Below are positions 47,959 to 57,009 of a stretch of DNA of 64,000 bases, in pieces (the stretch's first letter is position 1; every line of letters starts with the position of its first letter). The DNA comes from Cellulomonas carbonis (lineage in GTDB: Bacteria; Actinomycetota; Actinomycetes; Actinomycetales; Cellulomonadaceae): contig NZ_BMEB01000001.1 of the NCBI RefSeq assembly GCF_014636275.1, forward strand, positions 186,001-250,000, given 5' to 3'. The notes under the pieces were generated by a model. It was given only the letters and a program-made list of their open reading frames with translations. It made no database searches and had not been told where the DNA came from. The translations under genes and the position numbers were made by a program.

Positions 47959-48980
47959 TTCAGCCGCTCCCAGTAGCTCGGGCCGATCGGTTCCGTGAAG
48001 TCGCTCTGCGCGACCAGGTAGCCCTCGTCGTCGACCGTGATCGGCAGCTGGGGCAGTGGACGGCTCGCGGGTCCGAAGACGACGCGCGCACCGTCGGCCA
48101 TGTCGAACGTCGACTGGTGGCACGGGCACAGCAGGTGGTGCGTCTGCTGCTCGTAGAGCGCCACGGGGCACCCGACGTGGGTGCAGATCTTCGAGTACGC
48201 GACGATCCCGTCGTACGACCAGCCCGCGCGCTCCTCCGACTCCTTCAGGTCACGCGGGTCGAGCCGGACCATGAGGACGACGGCCTTGGCCTTCTCCTCG
48301 ATCCAGTGGTCCGCCTCCCGCAGCCCGTCGGGGATGACGTGGTAGACCGAGCCGATCGTGACCTCGGATGCCTTGATGGGCTCGCCGGAGGGGTCGCGCA
48401 CGAGGCGACGGCCGCGCTCCCAGAGGGTGTGACGGAACTTGCTGACGTTCCAGTCGCCACCGACCTGACCGATGAGCGGGACGGCGAACGTCAGGGGGAC
48501 GAGCGCGACGGCCGAGACGACGGCGCCCTTGAGCACGCCGCGGCGTCCGACACCCGACTCCTGCGCGCCGATCCGGAGGGTCTCGACCGCGCCCGCACGG
48601 ACCTCGGCGTCGCTGCGCTGGGGGTGCCGGGCCTCCTGCTGCTCGTGGTCCGACATGATCGTCTTGGCCCAGTGCACGGCCGCGGCGCCGATCCCGAACA
48701 TCGCGAGGAAGAGGCTGAGCCCGAGTGCGACGTTGGACAGGCGCATCGACTCGACCGACTCGCCCGGGCGGAGGGCGAAGTACGCGACGAGGAAGCCGAT
48801 CGTCCCGATCACGGAGATCGCGAAGAGGGCGACGACCTGCCGCTCGGCGCGCTTGCTGGCCGCGGGGTCGACGTCCGCCATCCGCTGCTGGTGGGGCGGC
48901 AGGCCCGGGTTCTCGAACCGGTCGGGCAGCGAGGCCCCGTCTCGGACCGTGAGGTCCTGGGCGGAGTTGTCGGTGCTCAT
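47955..48980 (-). CDS. qcrA: Rieske iron-sulfur subunit QcrA
   Basis: 341 aa with three predicted membrane helices, as in actinobacterial QcrA. The [2Fe-2S] ligands are in CTHVGCP and CPCHQSTFD. A RRGVLKG twin-arginine-like motif precedes the third helix, matching dual Sec/Tat insertion known in actinobacteria. The ATG overlaps the qcrC stop and the stop overlaps qcrB. Confidence 0.97.
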   Translation of the reverse strand: MSTDNSAQDLTVRDGASLPDRFENPGLPPHQQRMADVDPAASKRAERQVVALFAISVIGTIGFLVAYFALRPGESVESMRLSNVALGLSLFLAMFGIGAAAVHWAKTIMSDHEQQEARHPQRSDAEVRAGAVETLRIGAQESGVGRRGVLKGAVVSAVALVPLTFAVPLIGQVGGDWNVSKFRHTLWERGRRLVRDPSGEPIKASEVTIGSVYHVIPDGLREADHWIEEKAKAVVLMVRLDPRDLKESEERAGWSYDGIVAYSKICTHVGCPVALYEQQTHHLLCPCHQSTFDMADGARVVFGPASRPLPQLPITVDDEGYLVAQSDFTEPIGPSYWERLK

Positions 48981-49756
48981 GAGGACTTGGCTCCGATCCA
49001 GACGGCGGATGCGATGAGGAGGCCCATCCCGACGACCCAGACCCACACGGCCTCGCCGACGGGGCCGATCGAGCCGAGGCTCGTGCCGCCGGGGGACCCG
49101 GCGCGCTGCTCGTCGAGGAACGCGATGATGTCGCGCTTCTCCTCGGGGGAGATGTTCGCGTCGTTGAACACGGGCATCGACTGCGGGCCGGTGAGCATCG
49201 CCTCGTAGATCTCGGTGGGCGTGCTGTCCGCGAGGTTGGGCGCGTACTTGCCCTCGGACAGGGCACCGCCCGCGCCGATCGCGCCGTGGCACATCGCGCA
49301 GTTGGTGCGGAACAGCGCCATGCCGTTGGCCGCGTCGCCCTGCGCGGGGTCGACCTGGTCCGCCGTCGGGATGGCAGGGCCGGAACCGAGCGACGCGACG
49401 TAGGCGGCGAGCTGGTCGGTCTGCTCGCGGTCGAACTGCGGGGGCTTCGCGGCCGCCTGCGGGCCGTTGACCTGCATGGGCATGCGGCCGGTGCTCACCT
49501 GGAAGTCCACCGACGCGGCGCCGACGCCGATGAGCGACGGAGCCCCCTCGCGACCCTCGGCGTCGGTGCCGTGGCACGTCGCGCAGTTCGCCTGGAACAG
49601 CGCCTTGCCGGCCTCGACGTCCTCGTCAGAGGCCGTCGTCGTGCCGGAGGCGCTCGGCGCCAGGACGGCGTACAGCGCACCGGTCAGGGCGAGCGCCAGG
49701 GCGAGGAGCAGCAGCGGCGCGAGCCGGTGGTGCCGCCGGGCGGCGATGGCCTTCAC
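48977..49756 (-). CDS. qcrC: Di-heme cytochrome c subunit QcrC
   Basis: 259 aa. An N-terminal membrane anchor (LAPLLLLALALALTGALYAVL), two CxxCH heme sites (CATCH and CAMCH) and a C-terminal anchor are visible. It replaces a free cytochrome c and links QcrB/A to CtaC. The GTG at 49756 follows GAGGACC and lies 75 nt after ctaE. Confidence 0.97.
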   Translation of the reverse strand: MKAIAARRHHRLAPLLLLALALALTGALYAVLAPSASGTTTASDEDVEAGKALFQANCATCHGTDAEGREGAPSLIGVGAASVDFQVSTGRMPMQVNGPQAAAKPPQFDREQTDQLAAYVASLGSGPAIPTADQVDPAQGDAANGMALFRTNCAMCHGAIGAGGALSEGKYAPNLADSTPTEIYEAMLTGPQSMPVFNDANISPEEKRDIIAFLDEQRAGSPGGTSLGSIGPVGEAVWVWVVGMGLLIASAVWIGAKSS

Positions 49757-49831
49757 AGGGTGGTCCTCATCTCGTTGCGGCGGTGCAGGTGGGCGGCGTG
49801 GCCGGCCGGCACGGGTCGTGAGGTCATGCGA

Positions 49832-50470
49832 TCACCGGATGACGTAGATCGCGAAGAACAGCGCGATCCACACGACGTCGACGAAGTGCCAGTAGTACGA
49901 CGTCACGATCGCCGTCGTCGCCTCGTGGTGCCCGAAGCGCTTGGCGCTGAACGACCGGCCGAGCACGAACAGGAAGGCGATGAGCCCGCCGATGACGTGC
50001 AGGGCGTGGAAGCCGGTGGTCAGGTAGAAGACCGACCCGTACGCGCTCGACGACAGCGTCAGGCCGTGCTCGACGAGCTCGGCGTACTCGTACGCCTGGC
50101 CGGCGACGAAGACCGAGCCCATGACGTAGGTGAGGGTCATCCACTCGTGCATGCCCCACCGGTTGACCTGGAGCAGGCCCCCGGTGCGGCGTGGCTGGAA
50201 GCGCTCGGCCGCCCACACGCCCATCTGGCACGTGATGGAGCTCAGCACCAGGACGATCGTGTTGGCGGTCGCGAAGGTGATGTTGAGCTTCGCGGTCTCC
50301 TCGGGCCAGAGCTCGGGGACCGTCGACCGGATCGTGAAGTACATCGCGAACAGGCCGGCGAAGAACATCAGCTCGCTCGCGAGCCACACGATCGTGCCGA
50401 CCGACACCGGGTTCGGTCGGTTGACGCTCAGGTGCGGTCGGGCAGCGGTCACAGCCGTCGTGGTTGACAC
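49832..50470 (-). CDS. ctaE: Cytochrome c oxidase subunit III CtaE
   Basis: 212 aa with five membrane helices. [19 protein letters not shown] and [15 protein letters not shown] are subunit III signatures. CATAAT (50477-50482, minus) ends 6 nt before the GTG at 50470, a strong leaderless promoter for the operon ctaE-qcrC-qcrA-qcrB, which is conserved in order across actinobacteria. Confidence 0.97.
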   Translation of the reverse strand: MSTTTAVTAARPHLSVNRPNPVSVGTIVWLASELMFFAGLFAMYFTIRSTVPELWPEETAKLNITFATANTIVLVLSSITCQMGVWAAERFQPRRTGGLLQVNRWGMHEWMTLTYVMGSVFVAGQAYEYAELVEHGLTLSSSAYGSVFYLTTGFHALHVIGGLIAFLFVLGRSFSAKRFGHHEATTAIVTSYYWHFVDVVWIALFFAIYVIR

Positions 50471-50476
50471 CCTGTC

Positions 50477-50482
50477 ATTATG
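50477..50482 (-). promoter_or_regulatory. -10 element for ctaE-qcrCAB
   Basis: CATAAT on the minus strand is the best -10 match in the window (5 of 6 to TATAAT) and lies 6 nt before the ctaE GTG. Confidence 0.65.
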
Positions 50483-50641
50483 GCGTAGGCGCGACGATCG
50501 TGGGACCAAAGGCCTGCCCGGGTGTCGTGACGCGGCCGACGGGGTCCCGTCCGGCGGTGCGGGGGGCCGTGCGGGCGGGCGTCGTGCCAAGATGCCCGGC
50601 GGAGGGCGAACGCCCTCGAGGTGCGAGACAGTGAGGCGAGC

Positions 50642-51085
50642 ATGGCGACGACGGACGTGCACGACGAGTGGGACGACACCGAGGAGGCCGGCCCGGCTGC
50701 GCTGCGGGTCCTGCTCTACAGCACGGACGCGACCACGCGTGAGGCCGTGCGCCTCGCGGTCGGCCGCCGCGTCGCCCCCGACCTCCCGCCCGTCGAGTGG
50801 GTCGAGGTCGCGACCGGTCCCGTCGTCGTCCGGACCGTCGAAGAGGGCCGCTTCGACCTGCTCGTGCTCGACGGCGAGGCGGCCAAGACCGGTGGGATCG
50901 GCCTGTGCCGTCAGCTGAAGGACGAGATCTTCCGCTGCCCGCCCGTCCTCCTCGTGCTCGGGCGCGCCCAGGACGCGTGGCTCGCGTCGTCGGCCGACCC
51001 GGACGCCGTGGTCGCGAAGCCGCTCGACCCGATCGTCGTCCAGGACGCCGTGGCCGGCCTGCTGCGCGCCGCGCGCGCGGCATGA
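50642..51085 (+). CDS. Receiver-like domain protein, partly degenerate
   Basis: 147 aa. After an acidic N-terminus, residues 20-145 follow the CheY fold: the usual acidic pair after beta-1 is STD with one Asp, Asp77 in DLLVLDGEA fits the phosphorylation site, the beta-4 Ser/Thr is Gly, and the Lys remains in VVAKPLDP. No output domain. GAGG precedes the ATG at 50642, with GTG 50621 as alternative. The stop overlaps trpD (ATGA). A protein-protein switch role is inference. Confidence 0.7.
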   Translation: MATTDVHDEWDDTEEAGPAALRVLLYSTDATTREAVRLAVGRRVAPDLPPVEWVEVATGPVVVRTVEEGRFDLLVLDGEAAKTGGIGLCRQLKDEIFRCPPVLLVLGRAQDAWLASSADPDAVVAKPLDPIVVQDAVAGLLRAARAA

Positions 51086-52140
51086 CCACGGAGGACCCCG
51101 GCCGCCGCTGGTCGGCGCTCCTGGCCGGGCTCCTCGCGAGGCAGGACCTGACGGTCGACGACGCCGGGTGGGTCATGCGCCAGGTCATGCTGGGCGAGGC
51201 CAACCCCGTACGGCTCGCCGCGTTCCTGGTCGCGCTGCGCGCGAAGGGCGAGACGGTCGAGGAGCTCACCGGGCTCGTCGAGGAGATGCTCGCCCACGCC
51301 CGGCGCATCACGGTGCCGGGGCGCGCGGTCGACATCGTCGGGACCGGTGGCGACATGCACCACACCGTCAACATCTCGACGATGGCGTCGGTCGTCGTCG
51401 CGGGTGCGGGAGTCCGGGTCGTCAAGCACGGCGGGCGCGCCGCGTCGTCCTCGAGCGGCACGGCGGACGTCCTCGAGGCGCTCGGCCTGCGGCTCGACCA
51501 CACCCCCGAGCGCGTCGCCGAGCTCGCGACGGAGGTCGGCATCACCTTCTGCTTCGCGCAGGTGTTCCACCCCGCCATGCGCCACGCCGCGCCGACCCGC
51601 CGCGAGCTCGGCGTGCCGACCGCCTTCAACCTGCTCGGACCCCTGACCAACCCCGCGCAGCCGTCCGCGGCGGCGCTCGGCGTGCCGGACGCGCGGCTCG
51701 CGGCACTCATGGCGGGCGTCCTCGCCGCACGCGGCACCTCGGCCCTGGTGTTCCGCGGCCACGGCGGGCTCGACGAGCTCGCGGCCACCGGTCCGGCCGA
51801 GATCTGGTGGGTGCGCGACGGTGCGGTCGAGCCGCACGTCGTCGACCCCGTCGCCGAGCTCGGTATGACGCCCGTCACCCTCGACGAGCTGCGCGGCGGT
51901 AGTCCGGAGCACAACGCCGACGTCGTCAGGCGGGTCGTCTCCGGCGAGCCCGGCGCCGTGCGCGACACGGTGCTCCTGAACGCAGCCGCCGGGCTGGTCG
52001 CGGACGGGACCCTTCCCGGCACGGGGTCGGGCACGCTCGTCGAGAGGCTCCAGGCAGGGCTCGTCGCCGCGGCCACGGCTGTCGACGACGGACGGGCCGC
52101 GGCGCTGCTGGACCGCTGGATCGAGGCGTCGGCCCGCTGA
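51082..52140 (+). CDS. trpD: Anthranilate phosphoribosyltransferase TrpD
   Basis: 352 aa. It joins anthranilate and PRPP in tryptophan synthesis. The PRPP loop [38 protein letters not shown] and the Asp-Glu metal pair in GGLDELA are present. The ATG overlaps the receiver gene stop. No other trp gene is adjacent, as in mycobacteria, where trpD lies beside ctaE. Confidence 0.97.
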   Translation: MTTEDPGRRWSALLAGLLARQDLTVDDAGWVMRQVMLGEANPVRLAAFLVALRAKGETVEELTGLVEEMLAHARRITVPGRAVDIVGTGGDMHHTVNISTMASVVVAGAGVRVVKHGGRAASSSSGTADVLEALGLRLDHTPERVAELATEVGITFCFAQVFHPAMRHAAPTRRELGVPTAFNLLGPLTNPAQPSAAALGVPDARLAALMAGVLAARGTSALVFRGHGGLDELAATGPAEIWWVRDGAVEPHVVDPVAELGMTPVTLDELRGGSPEHNADVVRRVVSGEPGAVRDTVLLNAAAGLVADGTLPGTGSGTLVERLQAGLVAAATAVDDGRAAALLDRWIEASAR

Positions 52141-52158
52141 GCGCGGGTGACCGAGCGG

Positions 52159-52440
52159 TCAGTCGCCGAGACCCAGGTCGAACGCCTGGTCGAGGTCGAG
52201 CGAGGAGTAGGCGCGGAACGCGATGTAGGTCTGCGTCCGCAGGACGCCCTCGACCTTGCTGACCCGGTCCGCGATGACGTCGGCGAGCCGCTCGTGCTCG
52301 CGCACGCGGACCATCGCGACGAGGTCCACCTCACCCGTCACCGAGTAGACCTCGCTCACGCCCGGGATCTCCGCGACCTCCGCCGCGATCTCGGGGATCC
52401 GGGCAGGCTCGGTGTCGATGAGGACGATGGCGGTGATCAT
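52159..52440 (-). CDS. Stand-alone Lrp/AsnC ligand-binding (RAM) domain
   Basis: 93 aa. The whole protein is the alpha/beta RAM domain (ITAIVLIDTEPARIPEIAAEVAEIPGVSEVY, GEVDLVAMVRV), with no DNA-binding helix-turn-helix. GAGGAGA supports the ATG at 52440. Such single-domain proteins may bind amino acids or modulate full-length Lrp partners; the neighbour trpD is convergent. Confidence 0.88.
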   Translation of the reverse strand: MITAIVLIDTEPARIPEIAAEVAEIPGVSEVYSVTGEVDLVAMVRVREHERLADVIADRVSKVEGVLRTQTYIAFRAYSSLDLDQAFDLGLGD

Positions 52441-52499
52441 GTGGGGAGTCTCCTCGGTCGGACGTGGCCGTCCCATCATGCCGCGTCGTCGTGGTCGGA

Positions 52500-54422
52500 T
52501 CAGGGTGAGACGGGCTCGCCGGCCGTCCCGCGCGCCCGCGTGAGGTCCGGTGCGTCACCGCCCACGAGCTCGGCCATGGGGGATGCGACCGCCGGCGGCC
52601 CGACGTCGGGCGTCGGGCGCCACCCCGTACGGCCGACCGCGACCGCTGCCGCCGTCGTCCCGCGGACGTGGAACGCCTCGGCGCCGCGGACGGGGCAGGC
52701 CCATCCGTCGCCGACCTCGACGAGTCGTGTACCGGGCTCGTCGAGCCAGGCGAGCACGAGCTCGACCTCCTCCGGGTGAGCCGCCGTGGCCGGGGCGACG
52801 GGCGGCTCGACGTGCTCGGCCGTCGCGACGAGGGAGGCGATCGTCGGTCGCGGGTCCGTCCGCGGCGGCGTGGTCGCCGTCGCGCAGAGGCGTCCGTGCC
52901 GGACGACGACGACCTCCCAGCCGTGGTCCGCGGACCTGCGCGCGGCGACGAGCTGAGGCGTGCGGGCCATGCGGTCGGAACGCTGCGCACGCGCTGCGCC
53001 GCGCAGGAAGGCGTCGAGCCGGTCCCGGACCCCGGCCGCCTCCTCGAAGCGCTCCTCGGCGACGAGCGCGGCGATGCGCTCGGCGTGCGTCTGCACCACC
53101 GCGGAAGGGTCGGTGCGCATCGCCGCCCGCGCGGCGTCCACGACCTCGCCGTAGGCCGAGGCGGTCTGGCCGCCCGTGCACGGGGCGCCGCACCTGCCCA
53201 TGCCCGCGAGTGCGCACTCGGACGCGCCCTGTGCCGGGGTCGTGGGCAGGCGGCCTGCGCACTGGCGGAGCCGGAAGGTGGCGTGGAGCGCCTCGATCGC
53301 GAGCAGCGCGTCGGCCCGGCTCGCGTACGGGCCGATGTGGGCCTCGGCATGGGGGCCGGGCGCGTCGGCCCTCACCTCGCGCACGACGGACAGCCGCGGG
53401 AACGGCTCGACGGTCAGCCGGACCCACGGGCGCCGCTCGGGGAAGCGGGAGCGACGGTTGTACCGGGGGCTGTGCTCGGCGATCAGCCGGAGCTCCCGCA
53501 CGCGGGCCTCGAGCACCGTCCCGCACACGACGGGCACGACCTCCTCGGCGAGCCCCACCATCTCGGTCATCCGACGGCGCTTCTCCGCCGCCGTGAAGTA
53601 GCTGCGCACGCGGGTCCGGATGGACGTCGACGTCCCGACGTACAGCACCTCGCCCCGGGCGTCGCGGAACTGGTAGACGCCGGGTGCGTCCGGGAGGCCG
53701 TCGGCGAGGTGGCGCTTGCGACGCCGCGCGGCGGGCACCGGGTCCGTCGCGGTCGCGAGGTCCTCGAGGTGCGTGATGCCGAGCGGCGCGAGGCGTCCGA
53801 GGAGCGCGTGCAGGACGTCGACGGTGGCGCGGGCGTCGGCGAGCGCACGGTGCTCGGGTGTGACGGACGCACGGAAGTAGGCCGCGAGCGTGGACAGCTT
53901 GTGGTTGGGGACCTCGTCGCGCAGGACGGCGCGGCGCGCGAGGGCCACGGTGTCGACGACCTGGTTGTCCGGCCACGCGTAGCCGTGCGCGGCCGCGGCC
54001 GCCTTGAGGAACCCGATGTCGAACGACGCGTTGTGGGCGACCAGGACGGCACCCCGGATCATCTCCAGGAAGGACGGCAGGACCTCCCGGATCGACGGCG
54101 CACCGCGCACCATCGACGTGGTGATGCCGGTCAGCGCCGCGATCGCCGCGGGGACGGGGCCGCCCGGGTCGACGAGCGTCTGGAGCTCGGCGAGCACCTC
54201 GCCGCCGCGGACCTTGACCGCGCCGATCTCGGTGATCCCGCACGTCGCCGGGCTCGCGCCGGTCGTCTCGAGGTCGACCACGACGAACGTCACGTCGCGC
54301 AGGGAGGTCCCGATCTGCTCGAACGTCGGCTGGACGCCGCGCTGCGGGGGGCATGCGCCCTGTGCCGCGTCCCCGGGCGCACGCCCCTGGCGGGGCGACG
54401 CGGCGACCTGGGGGCTCGACAT
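52500..54422 (-). CDS. DnaQ-like exonuclease fused to UvrC-type GIY-YIG nuclease
   Basis: 640 aa. Residues 45-205 are a DEDDh exonuclease (VVVDLETTG, HNASFDIGFL, EHRALADARAT). Residues 238-330 are a GIY-YIG domain (GVYQFRDARGEVLYVGTS, with the catalytic Glu near VRELRLIAEHSPRYN), followed by a UvrC-like Cys region (CALAGMGRCGAPC) and UVR-like helix pair. The UvrC RNase-H-like and HhH parts are absent, as in Cho. TACGGT (54430-54435, minus) lies 7 nt before the ATG. Rv2191 has this architecture. A repair role is likely but the substrate unproven. Confidence 0.9.
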   Translation of the reverse strand: MSSPQVAASPRQGRAPGDAAQGACPPQRGVQPTFEQIGTSLRDVTFVVVDLETTGASPATCGITEIGAVKVRGGEVLAELQTLVDPGGPVPAAIAALTGITTSMVRGAPSIREVLPSFLEMIRGAVLVAHNASFDIGFLKAAAAAHGYAWPDNQVVDTVALARRAVLRDEVPNHKLSTLAAYFRASVTPEHRALADARATVDVLHALLGRLAPLGITHLEDLATATDPVPAARRRKRHLADGLPDAPGVYQFRDARGEVLYVGTSTSIRTRVRSYFTAAEKRRRMTEMVGLAEEVVPVVCGTVLEARVRELRLIAEHSPRYNRRSRFPERRPWVRLTVEPFPRLSVVREVRADAPGPHAEAHIGPYASRADALLAIEALHATFRLRQCAGRLPTTPAQGASECALAGMGRCGAPCTGGQTASAYGEVVDAARAAMRTDPSAVVQTHAERIAALVAEERFEEAAGVRDRLDAFLRGAARAQRSDRMARTPQLVAARRSADHGWEVVVVRHGRLCATATTPPRTDPRPTIASLVATAEHVEPPVAPATAAHPEEVELVLAWLDEPGTRLVEVGDGWACPVRGAEAFHVRGTTAAAVAVGRTGWRPTPDVGPPAVASPMAELVGGDAPDLTRARGTAGEPVSP

Positions 54423-54591
54423 GCCGCAGACCGTAGGCGTCGGCACCGACACGCGGCGCAGCGACCCGCCGGGCGCGGGACGAGGGGCCGGGACGCCCCG
54501 TGCGCGCACCCACGGCGCTGCGGCCCGGGAACGGACCCACGGCGCCGGGGTCGCGGGCCACGTGTCGGTGGTGGGTCGTAGCGTCCCGCGC

Positions 54592-54855
54592 ATGATCATC
54601 GACTGCGGGACCTGCAGCGTGCGGGGCGACGCGTGCGCCGACTGCGTGGTGACCTTCCTGACCATTCCCGTCCGCGCCGGCGCCGACGCCTCCGGGGCAC
54701 GGCCAGGCGCTCCGGGGCGGGCGGCGTCGACCGCACCGTGCGCGGGGGCGCACGTCGCTCAGCGGGTCCACCTCGACGAGGCGGAGCGCAGGGCCATCGA
54801 GGTGCTGGCGTCGTCCGGGCTCGTGCCGCCGCTGCGTGCGGTCCGGGCCGGGTGA
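54592..54855 (+). CDS. Small conserved Cys-rich protein
   Basis: 87 aa. The N-terminus CGTCSVRGDACADC has a CxxC-x6-CxxC spacing suitable for one metal ion; the rest is Ala/Arg-rich, ending in LDEAERRAIEVLASSGLVPPL. TAGCGT (54579-54584) is 7 nt before the ATG, so leaderless. It is divergent from the DnaQ-UvrC gene. Similar short proteins are widespread in actinobacteria, without known function. Confidence 0.75.
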   Translation: MIIDCGTCSVRGDACADCVVTFLTIPVRAGADASGARPGAPGRAASTAPCAGAHVAQRVHLDEAERRAIEVLASSGLVPPLRAVRAG

Positions 54856-54858
54856 CGT

Positions 54859-54901
54859 GACGGGGTGTGGTCACGGGTCGGACCCGTCACCACACCCCGT
54901 C
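54859..54901. terminator. Very long hairpin, 19-bp stem
   Basis: Arms 54859-54877 and 54883-54901 pair with one mismatch (54872/54888) around TCGGA, between the converging small gene and the acyl-CoA ligase gene. Confidence 0.85.
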
Positions 54902-54951
54902 GGAGTCGGTGCACGTCACGCTCGCGCGGTCGGCGCGAGCGTCAGCAGGGG

Positions 54952-56772
54952 TCAGCTGTGCGCCTCCTGAGCCGCGCCGCTGTAGATCTTCTCGATCGCG
55001 TCCGTGAAGTCGGCGACGACCCGGTTCCGCTTCACCTTGAGCGACGGCGTGAGGTAGTCGTTCTCGACGGTGAAGTCGGTCGTGAGGACGGTGTACCTGC
55101 GGATCGACTCCGCGCGGGAGACCGCCTTGTTGGTCCGCTCGACGGCACGGTCGAGGGCTGCGAGCACCGTGGGGTGCTTCGCGGCGGTCGCGACGTCCAT
55201 CTCGGGCAGGTCGTGCGTCGCGAGCCAGCCCGGGAGCGCCTCGGCGTCGAGCGTGATCAGCGCGCCGATGAAGGGCTTGGCGTCGCCGACGACGACGACC
55301 TGGCTGACGAGCGGGTGCCCACGGAGCCGGTCCTCCAGGACGGCCGGTGCGACGTTCTTGCCGCCGGCCGTGACGATGATCTCCTTCTTCCGCCCGGTGA
55401 TCCGCAGGAAGCCGTCCGCGTCGAGCGACCCCAGGTCACCCGTGCGGAACCAGCCGTCGACGAAGGCGTCGGCCGTCGCCGCCGGGTTGTCGTGGTACCG
55501 CGCGAACACGTGGGGACCGCGCACCAGGACCTCGCCGTCGTCGTCGACGCGGATCGAGCAGCCCGGCAGGGGCGGCCCGACCGTCCCGATCTTCGTCGCG
55601 TCCGGCAGGTTCACCGACGTCGGAGCCGTCGTCTCCGTGAGCCCGTAGCCCTCGAGGACGTGGAGGCCGACGCCGCGGTAGAAGTGGCCGAGGCGCTCGC
55701 CGAGCGGCGCGCCGCCCGAGATCGCCCACGACGCCTGCCCGCCGAGCGCCTTGCGGATCTTCGACAGGACGAGCACGTCGGCGACCTTGTGCTGGAGGCG
55801 CAGCCAGGGGCTCGGGCCCCGAGGTGCGTCGAGCGCACGGCTGTAGACGATCGCGGTCTTCGCGGCGCGCTGGAAGATCGCTCCCTTGCCCCCGGCCGCG
55901 GCCTTCTGCTCGGAGGAGTTGTAGACCTTCTCGAAGACGCGCGGCACGGAGAGGATGAACGTCGGTCGGAACTCGCCCAGGTCCGCGACGAGCGTCTTCG
56001 TGTCGGGGGAGTGGCCGAGCGTCGCACCGGCGGCGACGACGAGGATCTCGATGAACCGCGCGAACACGTGCGCGAGCGGCATGAACAGGAGCGTGCGCGA
56101 GCCCGGGGGGCAGACGCGCTCGCCGAGCTTCGCCACGGCGTTGCGGGACAGGACGACGAAGTTGCCGTGCGTCAGCTCGGCGCCCTTCGGGCGGCCGGTC
56201 GTCCCGGACGTGTAGATGATCGTCGCGACGTCGGCGAGGCGGGCGGCCGCGCGCCGACGGGCGATCTCGGCGTCGTCGACCTCGGCGCCGTCCGCGACCA
56301 GTGTCTCGATCGCGCCCTCGTCGATCACGAGCACGTCCCGCAGGGCGGGGGCGTTCGCCCGGATCTCGTCGACCACCGCCGCGTGCGCGGCGGTCTCGAC
56401 GACGAGCACGCGGACGTCGGCGTCCGTGAGGATCCACTCGACCTGCTCGGCCGAGGACGTCTCGTACAGGGGGACCGGGACGCCGCCCGCCGCCCAGATC
56501 GCGAAGTCGAGCAGCGTCCACTCGTACCGCGTGCGGCTCATGATGCCGACCGTCTGGCCCACCTCGACGCCCCGCGCGACGAGCCCCTTCGCGACGGCGA
56601 CGACGCGCGAGTCGAACTCGCGTGCGCTGATCGGGACCCAGGCGGCGCCGGGTCCGGCCTTGTGCTCGATGAACGGTGCGTCGCCGTGCTCGGCGACGCG
56701 CGTGGCGAGAAGGTCGTTGATGTTCTCGGAGGGGGGGACCTCGACGAGGAGTGGGGTGCTGTGCTCGTCCAT
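54952..56772 (-). CDS. Long-chain fatty-acid-CoA ligase (FadD15-like)
   Basis: 606 aa AMP-forming ligase. The ATP-binding TIIYTSGTTGRPKGAELTHGN, the YGLTETTAPTSVN block, WFRTGDLGSLDADGFLRITGRKKE and a C-terminal Lys (SLKVKRNRVVADF) are present. It activates fatty acids for degradation or lipid synthesis at the membrane. GGAG precedes the ATG at 56772; TACTGT (56806-56811, minus) is a likely -10. The place corresponds to fadD15 in M. tuberculosis. Confidence 0.95.
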   Translation of the reverse strand: MDEHSTPLLVEVPPSENINDLLATRVAEHGDAPFIEHKAGPGAAWVPISAREFDSRVVAVAKGLVARGVEVGQTVGIMSRTRYEWTLLDFAIWAAGGVPVPLYETSSAEQVEWILTDADVRVLVVETAAHAAVVDEIRANAPALRDVLVIDEGAIETLVADGAEVDDAEIARRRAAARLADVATIIYTSGTTGRPKGAELTHGNFVVLSRNAVAKLGERVCPPGSRTLLFMPLAHVFARFIEILVVAAGATLGHSPDTKTLVADLGEFRPTFILSVPRVFEKVYNSSEQKAAAGGKGAIFQRAAKTAIVYSRALDAPRGPSPWLRLQHKVADVLVLSKIRKALGGQASWAISGGAPLGERLGHFYRGVGLHVLEGYGLTETTAPTSVNLPDATKIGTVGPPLPGCSIRVDDDGEVLVRGPHVFARYHDNPAATADAFVDGWFRTGDLGSLDADGFLRITGRKKEIIVTAGGKNVAPAVLEDRLRGHPLVSQVVVVGDAKPFIGALITLDAEALPGWLATHDLPEMDVATAAKHPTVLAALDRAVERTNKAVSRAESIRRYTVLTTDFTVENDYLTPSLKVKRNRVVADFTDAIEKIYSGAAQEAHS

Positions 56773-57009
56773 GCTGACTCCAGTGGCAGGTGGATGATGT
56801 CGAGAACAGTACCGATTCCGCACTGCACGGGCGGACGCGTCGGCGGAAGGGGCCGAAGGTCCCGGGCAGGGCCACCTCCACGTCACCCGACCGGCCCTCG
56901 ACGCCACCACACGCCGCGGCGGGGCCGGTCGTCCCGCCCGCCCCACGCCCCGTGTCGGTAGCCTCCTGGGGCGGCGAGCCCTCGCCCGACCCGAGGCAGA
57001 AGGACGGAC

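Noticed and set aside
50471..50641. Small RNA or attenuator before the receiver-trpD pair
   Set aside because: No Trp-codon leader peptide or alternate hairpins could be seen.
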